A program made the position numbers and the translations under genes. The notes under the pieces are model-generated. The model was not told the origin of the DNA. It worked only from the letters and a program-made list of their open reading frames with translations, and searched no databases. From QHWK01 sp035315685 (GTDB lineage: Bacteria; Acidobacteriota; Vicinamibacteria; Vicinamibacterales; CAVVIG01), in NCBI GenBank assembly GCA_035315685.1, contig DATFXR010000351.1:1-17998 (forward strand): a DNA stretch of 17,998 bases, in the 5' to 3' direction. Below, piece after piece: positions 15,330 through 17,998 of this stretch. Positions within the stretch are counted from its first letter, which is position 1; each line of letters begins with the position of its first letter.

Positions 15330-15463
15330 CCGTTCACCTGCTCTGGCTCAATGCCGGACTGAGTTGCGACGGCGACTCGGTGTCGCTGACCGCTGCGACC
15401 CTGCCGAGCATCGAAGACATCGTCATGGGGGCGATACCGAGACCGCTGAGAACGCAGAGATAA
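15326..15463 (+). pseudogene. hhyS: N-terminal stub of a group 1h [NiFe]-hydrogenase small subunit
   Basis: Residues 1-38 read VHLLWLNAGLSCDGDSVSLT, then AATLPSIEDIVMGAIP. This is the N-terminus of group 1h (HhyS) small subunits, with the proximal-cluster motif GLSCDGD in which the second cysteine of the usual CxxC is Asp. Full proteins are about 300-350 residues. Here similarity ends at GAIP, seven unrelated residues follow (RPLRTQR) and a TAA comes at 15461-15463. The break falls at the left arm of an imperfect palindrome (15442-15497). None of the remaining cluster-binding cysteines, nor any other part of the subunit, appears before the large-subunit gene starts 75 bases later. The hydrogenase therefore has no cis-encoded electron-transfer subunit unless another copy exists or the junction is an assembly error. 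Confidence 0.85.
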
Positions 15464-15497
15464 GTACCTGTTCCGCGCGCTCTGCGTTCTCTGCGGT
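15442..15497. repeat. Palindromic repeat at the break point of hhyS
   Basis: ACCGCTGAGAACGCAGAG (15442-15459) pairs with CTCTGCGTTCTCTGCGGT (15480-15497): 18 bp with one mismatch around a 20-base loop. The arms contain GAGAACGCAGAG-type units with an internal 10-base rhythm. Sequences of the form CTCTGCGTTCTCTGCGGTT are, to my memory, common dispersed repeats in environmental bacterial genomes. No T-run follows, so it is not a standard terminator. Confidence 0.75.
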
Positions 15498-15538
15498 TGC
15501 TTTCCCGGTGGGGCGCGAACGATTCGGAGGGATCCGAT

Positions 15539-17332
15539 ATGGCGACGGTGACGACAACCGAGCAGAAGAGTGCGAGCGAGCGTTCGCGTTTAGTCGAGAT
15601 GGTGTGGGATCCGATCACCCGCATTGTCGGGCGCCTCGGGCTCTACGCGCGAATCGACTTCGAGAAGCGCGAAGTGGCGGAGTGCTTCAGCACTTCGTCC
15701 ATCTTCCGCGGCTACAGCATTTTCATGAAGGGTAAGGATCCGCGCGACGCGCACTTCATCACCAGTCGCATCTGCGGGATTTGCGGCGACAACCACGCGA
15801 CCTGTTCCTGCTACGCGCAGCAGATGGCCTACAACGTCCGGCCGCCGGCGCTCGGCGAGTGGATCGTCAACCTCGGCGAGGCCGCCGAATACATGTTCGA
15901 CCACAACATCTTCCAGGAGAACCTGGTCGGCGTCGACTTCTGCGAAAAGATGGTGCGCGAAACCAATCCCGGCGTGTGGGAGCGCGCGCAGAAAACCGAG
16001 GCGCCGAACGCGCGGCACCACGGCTATCGCACCGTCGCCGACATCATGCGCTCGCTGAATCCGTTCGAGGGCGAGTTCTATCGCGAAGCGCTGGTCATGA
16101 GCCGGCTGACGCGCGAGATGTTCTGCCTCATGGAAGGGCGGCACGTGCATCCGTCGACGCTGTATCCCGGCGGCGTCGGCACGATGGCGACGATTCAGAC
16201 GTTCACCGACTATCTCGTCCGGCTGATGAAGTACGTCGAGTTCATGAAAAGGGTCGTGCCGATGCACGACGATCTGTTCGACTTCTTCTACGAGGCGCTG
16301 CCGGGATACGAGAGGGTCGGCCAGCGGCGCGTGCTCCTCGGCTGCTGGGGTGCGTTCCAGGATCCCGAGGCCTGCAACTTCCGCTATCGCGACATGACCG
16401 ACTGGGGGCGACGGATGTTCGTGACCCCGGGTGTCGTGGTCGACGGCACGCTGGTGACCAACGACCTCGTGAAGATCAACCTCGGCATCCGGATCCTCCT
16501 TGGCAGCTCGTTCTACGACGATTGGCAGGATCAGAAGCTGTACGTGACGCAGGACGAACTGGGCAACCCGGTCGATCAACGGCACCCGTGGAACCAGCAC
16601 ACCATCCCGCATCCGCAGAAGCGCAATTTCGACGGCAACTACACCTGGGTGATGTCGCCGCGCTGGTTCGACGGCAGGGACTACCTGCCGCTCGACACCG
16701 GCGGGGGACCGCTCGCGCGGCTCTGGTCGACGGCGCTCTCGGGACTGGTCGACATCGGCTACGTGAAGGCCACCGGTCAGAGCGTGCTGATCACGCTGCC
16801 CAAGACGGCGCTCAAGCCGGAGATGCGGTTCGAGTGGAAGATTCCGCAGTGGAGCAATGCCCTCGAACGCGACCGCGCGCGCACCTATTTCCAGGCCTAC
16901 GCAGCCGGTTGTGCGCTGTACTTCGTCCACAAGGCGCTCGACCAGATTCGCCGCGGCCACACGAAGACCTGGGAGCCGTTCGAAGTGCCGGACGAGGCGA
17001 TCGGCTGCGGCTTCACCGAAGCGGTGCGCGGCGTGCTGTCGCACCATGTGGTGATTCGCGATCACAAGATCGCCAACTACCACCCCTATCCGCCGACGCC
17101 GTGGAACGCGAGTCCGCGCGACGTCTACGGAACGCCCGGCCCGTACGAGGACGCGATCCAGCACACGCCGATCTTCGAAGAGAACCCGCGCGAGACATTC
17201 AAGGGGATCGACATCATGCGCGCGGTTCGCAGCTTCGACCCCTGTCTGCCGTGCGGCGTGCACATGTACCTCGGCAACGGGAAGTCGATCGAGACGCGTC
17301 ACTCGCCGACGCTGCTCGACCTCGGGAGTTGA
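15539..17332 (+). CDS. hhyL: Group 1h high-affinity [NiFe]-hydrogenase large subunit
   Basis: ATG 15539 follows GGAGGGAT (5 bases spacing) and gives 597 residues. The L1 nickel motif is RICGICGDNHATCS (Cys79 and Cys82) and the L2 motif is FDPCLPCGVH (Cys569, Cys572, His575); the forms GICGDNH and DPCLPCGVH mark the group 1h (formerly group 5) enzymes that oxidise H2 at atmospheric levels and tolerate oxygen. After His575 a 22-residue tail remains, the peptide normally cut off by a maturation protease after nickel insertion. WDPITRIVGRLG near the N-terminus is also typical. It needs a small subunit for electron transfer, but only a stub of that gene lies upstream. The following gene starts 4 bases later, so they are co-transcribed. 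The large subunit itself is intact over its full length. Confidence 0.95.
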   Translation: MATVTTTEQKSASERSRLVEMVWDPITRIVGRLGLYARIDFEKREVAECFSTSSIFRGYSIFMKGKDPRDAHFITSRICGICGDNHATCSCYAQQMAYNVRPPALGEWIVNLGEAAEYMFDHNIFQENLVGVDFCEKMVRETNPGVWERAQKTEAPNARHHGYRTVADIMRSLNPFEGEFYREALVMSRLTREMFCLMEGRHVHPSTLYPGGVGTMATIQTFTDYLVRLMKYVEFMKRVVPMHDDLFDFFYEALPGYERVGQRRVLLGCWGAFQDPEACNFRYRDMTDWGRRMFVTPGVVVDGTLVTNDLVKINLGIRILLGSSFYDDWQDQKLYVTQDELGNPVDQRHPWNQHTIPHPQKRNFDGNYTWVMSPRWFDGRDYLPLDTGGGPLARLWSTALSGLVDIGYVKATGQSVLITLPKTALKPEMRFEWKIPQWSNALERDRARTYFQAYAAGCALYFVHKALDQIRRGHTKTWEPFEVPDEAIGCGFTEAVRGVLSHHVVIRDHKIANYHPYPPTPWNASPRDVYGTPGPYEDAIQHTPIFEENPRETFKGIDIMRAVRSFDPCLPCGVHMYLGNGKSIETRHSPTLLDLGS

Positions 17333-17336
17333 CGCC

Positions 17337-17998
17337 GTGGCCGGGCATTCGCCGCTCGTGCAGATCCTGCGAACGCCACCAGCGGCGCCGGCGCCACAGG
17401 GCTTCCGTGGGCCGGCCGCCGTCGAGTGGTCGGCGGTCGTGGAACGCATGCGCGCCTACGCCGCGACGCGCGCCCGCCCGGCCGCCGCCGAACGGTGCGA
17501 GTTCTGCGGTGTCGAGATCGGCACGCACGGGCATCTCGTCGATCTTCCGCGACGCGCGCTGTTGTGCGTGTGCCGGCCGTGTTACCTGCTGTTCACGCAC
17601 GACGGTGCCGGCGGCGGCCGGTTTCGTGCCGTGCCGGATCGCTACCTCCTTGTTCACGACTTCACTCCCGCCTGCACGGCCTGGGACGCGTTGCAGATCC
17701 CGATCGGCCTCGTCTTTTTCTTTCGCAACAGTGCGACCGGCCGGATGACCGGCTTCTATCCGAGTCCGGCTGGCGCCACCGAGTCGGAGCTTCCGATCGA
17801 GACCTGGCCGGAGCTCGCGCGTTCGATGCCGACGCTCGCGACACTGGCGCCAGACGTCGAGGCGCTGCTCGTCCTGCGCTCCGACGATCGCGCCGCGGCC
17901 GTCATCGTGCCGATCGACGCGTGCTACGAGCTGGTCGGCCGGATCCGGCGCAGCTGGCGCGGGTTCCACGGCGGCGACGAGGTCTGGCGCGAGGTCGA
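17337..17998 (+). CDS. DUF5947-like hydrogenase-associated protein, 3' end off the edge
   Basis: GTG 17337 lies 4 bases after the hhyL stop; 220 codons are open to the window end. The protein has a zinc-finger-like part: CEFCG (residues about 60-64), then HGHLVD, then CVCRPCYLLF, and a second half with DALQIPIGLVFFFRNS, GRMTGFYPSPAGATES and a C-terminal RGFHGGDEVWREV. This combination matches my memory of DUF5947 proteins, which are found beside group 1h hydrogenase genes in Actinobacteria and Acidobacteria. No reaction is known to me; a maturation or electron-transfer accessory role is inferred from constant linkage. GAGTTGAC-type spacing leaves a weak ribosome site, so translation is probably coupled to hhyL. 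Confidence 0.78.
   Translation, partial: MAGHSPLVQILRTPPAAPAPQGFRGPAAVEWSAVVERMRAYAATRARPAAAERCEFCGVEIGTHGHLVDLPRRALLCVCRPCYLLFTHDGAGGGRFRAVPDRYLLVHDFTPACTAWDALQIPIGLVFFFRNSATGRMTGFYPSPAGATESELPIETWPELARSMPTLATLAPDVEALLVLRSDDRAAAVIVPIDACYELVGRIRRSWRGFHGGDEVWREV

Noticed and set aside
15539..17332. Selenocysteine in the hydrogenase large subunit
   Set aside because: Both nickel motifs are encoded with four normal cysteine codons; no in-frame TGA before the stop.
15590..17449. 619-codon open frame antisense to hhyL
   Set aside because: Shadow of the large subunit; low-complexity His/Arg/Val composition and no similarity to known proteins.
15781..17748. 655-codon plus-strand frame overlapping hhyL and the DUF5947-like gene
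   Set aside because: Arg/Ala-rich out-of-frame translation of both real genes.
1..17998. CRISPR array, tRNA (including selC), rRNA, transposase or phage genes
   Set aside because: No regular spacer-repeat pattern, cloverleaf, rRNA segment or transposase/integrase motif was seen on either strand.

Overview
The window is high-GC DNA, most likely from a soil Acidobacteriota of the Vicinamibacteria/Solibacter type. The evidence is an Oar-like TonB receptor with an N-terminal carboxypeptidase-regulatory domain, a winged-helix regulator fused to FHA and coupled to a Ser/Thr kinase of the kinase plus beta-propeller type, a Tat-exported YtcJ-like amidohydrolase, and a group 1h (old group 5) [NiFe]-hydrogenase locus. 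Taxonomy is inferred from gene content only.

Layout. 1-1744: an amidohydrolase running off the left edge and the C-terminal half of a PilB/GspE ATPase, both on the minus strand. 2045-3637: two convergent genes, each interrupted by one in-frame TGA exactly where its family has the catalytic cysteine. They are a periplasmic redoxin/DsbD-alpha fusion (W-TGA-P-Y-C) and an OsmC-family peroxidase (A-A-G-TGA). Both TGAs are followed at the usual distance by a 7-bp hairpin with G in the first two loop positions, as bacterial SECIS elements require. I read both as selenoproteins; this is the strongest result here. 3785-6613: a GT-C-like membrane protein, a pilin-like protein and an HExxH protein, all minus. 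6724-8032: the wHTH-FHA regulator and the collapsed remains of two kinase/propeller genes. 8078-10912: the TonB receptor. 10896-12260: a small membrane protein, a stand-alone LuxR-type HTH protein and a palindromic/tandem repeat cluster. 12261-14009: a secreted phospholipase C/acid phosphatase family protein. 14228-17998: hypB and hypA (minus) divergent from the hydrogenase genes (plus).

The hydrogenase locus is unusual. The large subunit is complete and carries group 1h motifs, followed by a DUF5947-like gene. The small-subunit gene upstream is only a 38-residue N-terminal stub ending in a palindromic repeat, and HypA lacks its whole zinc ribbon while keeping its nickel-binding N-terminus and C-terminal tail.

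Several genes (pilB, two kinases, hhyS, hypA) have lost defined segments while their flanks stay recognisable. This could be real gene decay mediated by deletions and small repeats, or partly an assembly artefact; reads across the junctions would decide.
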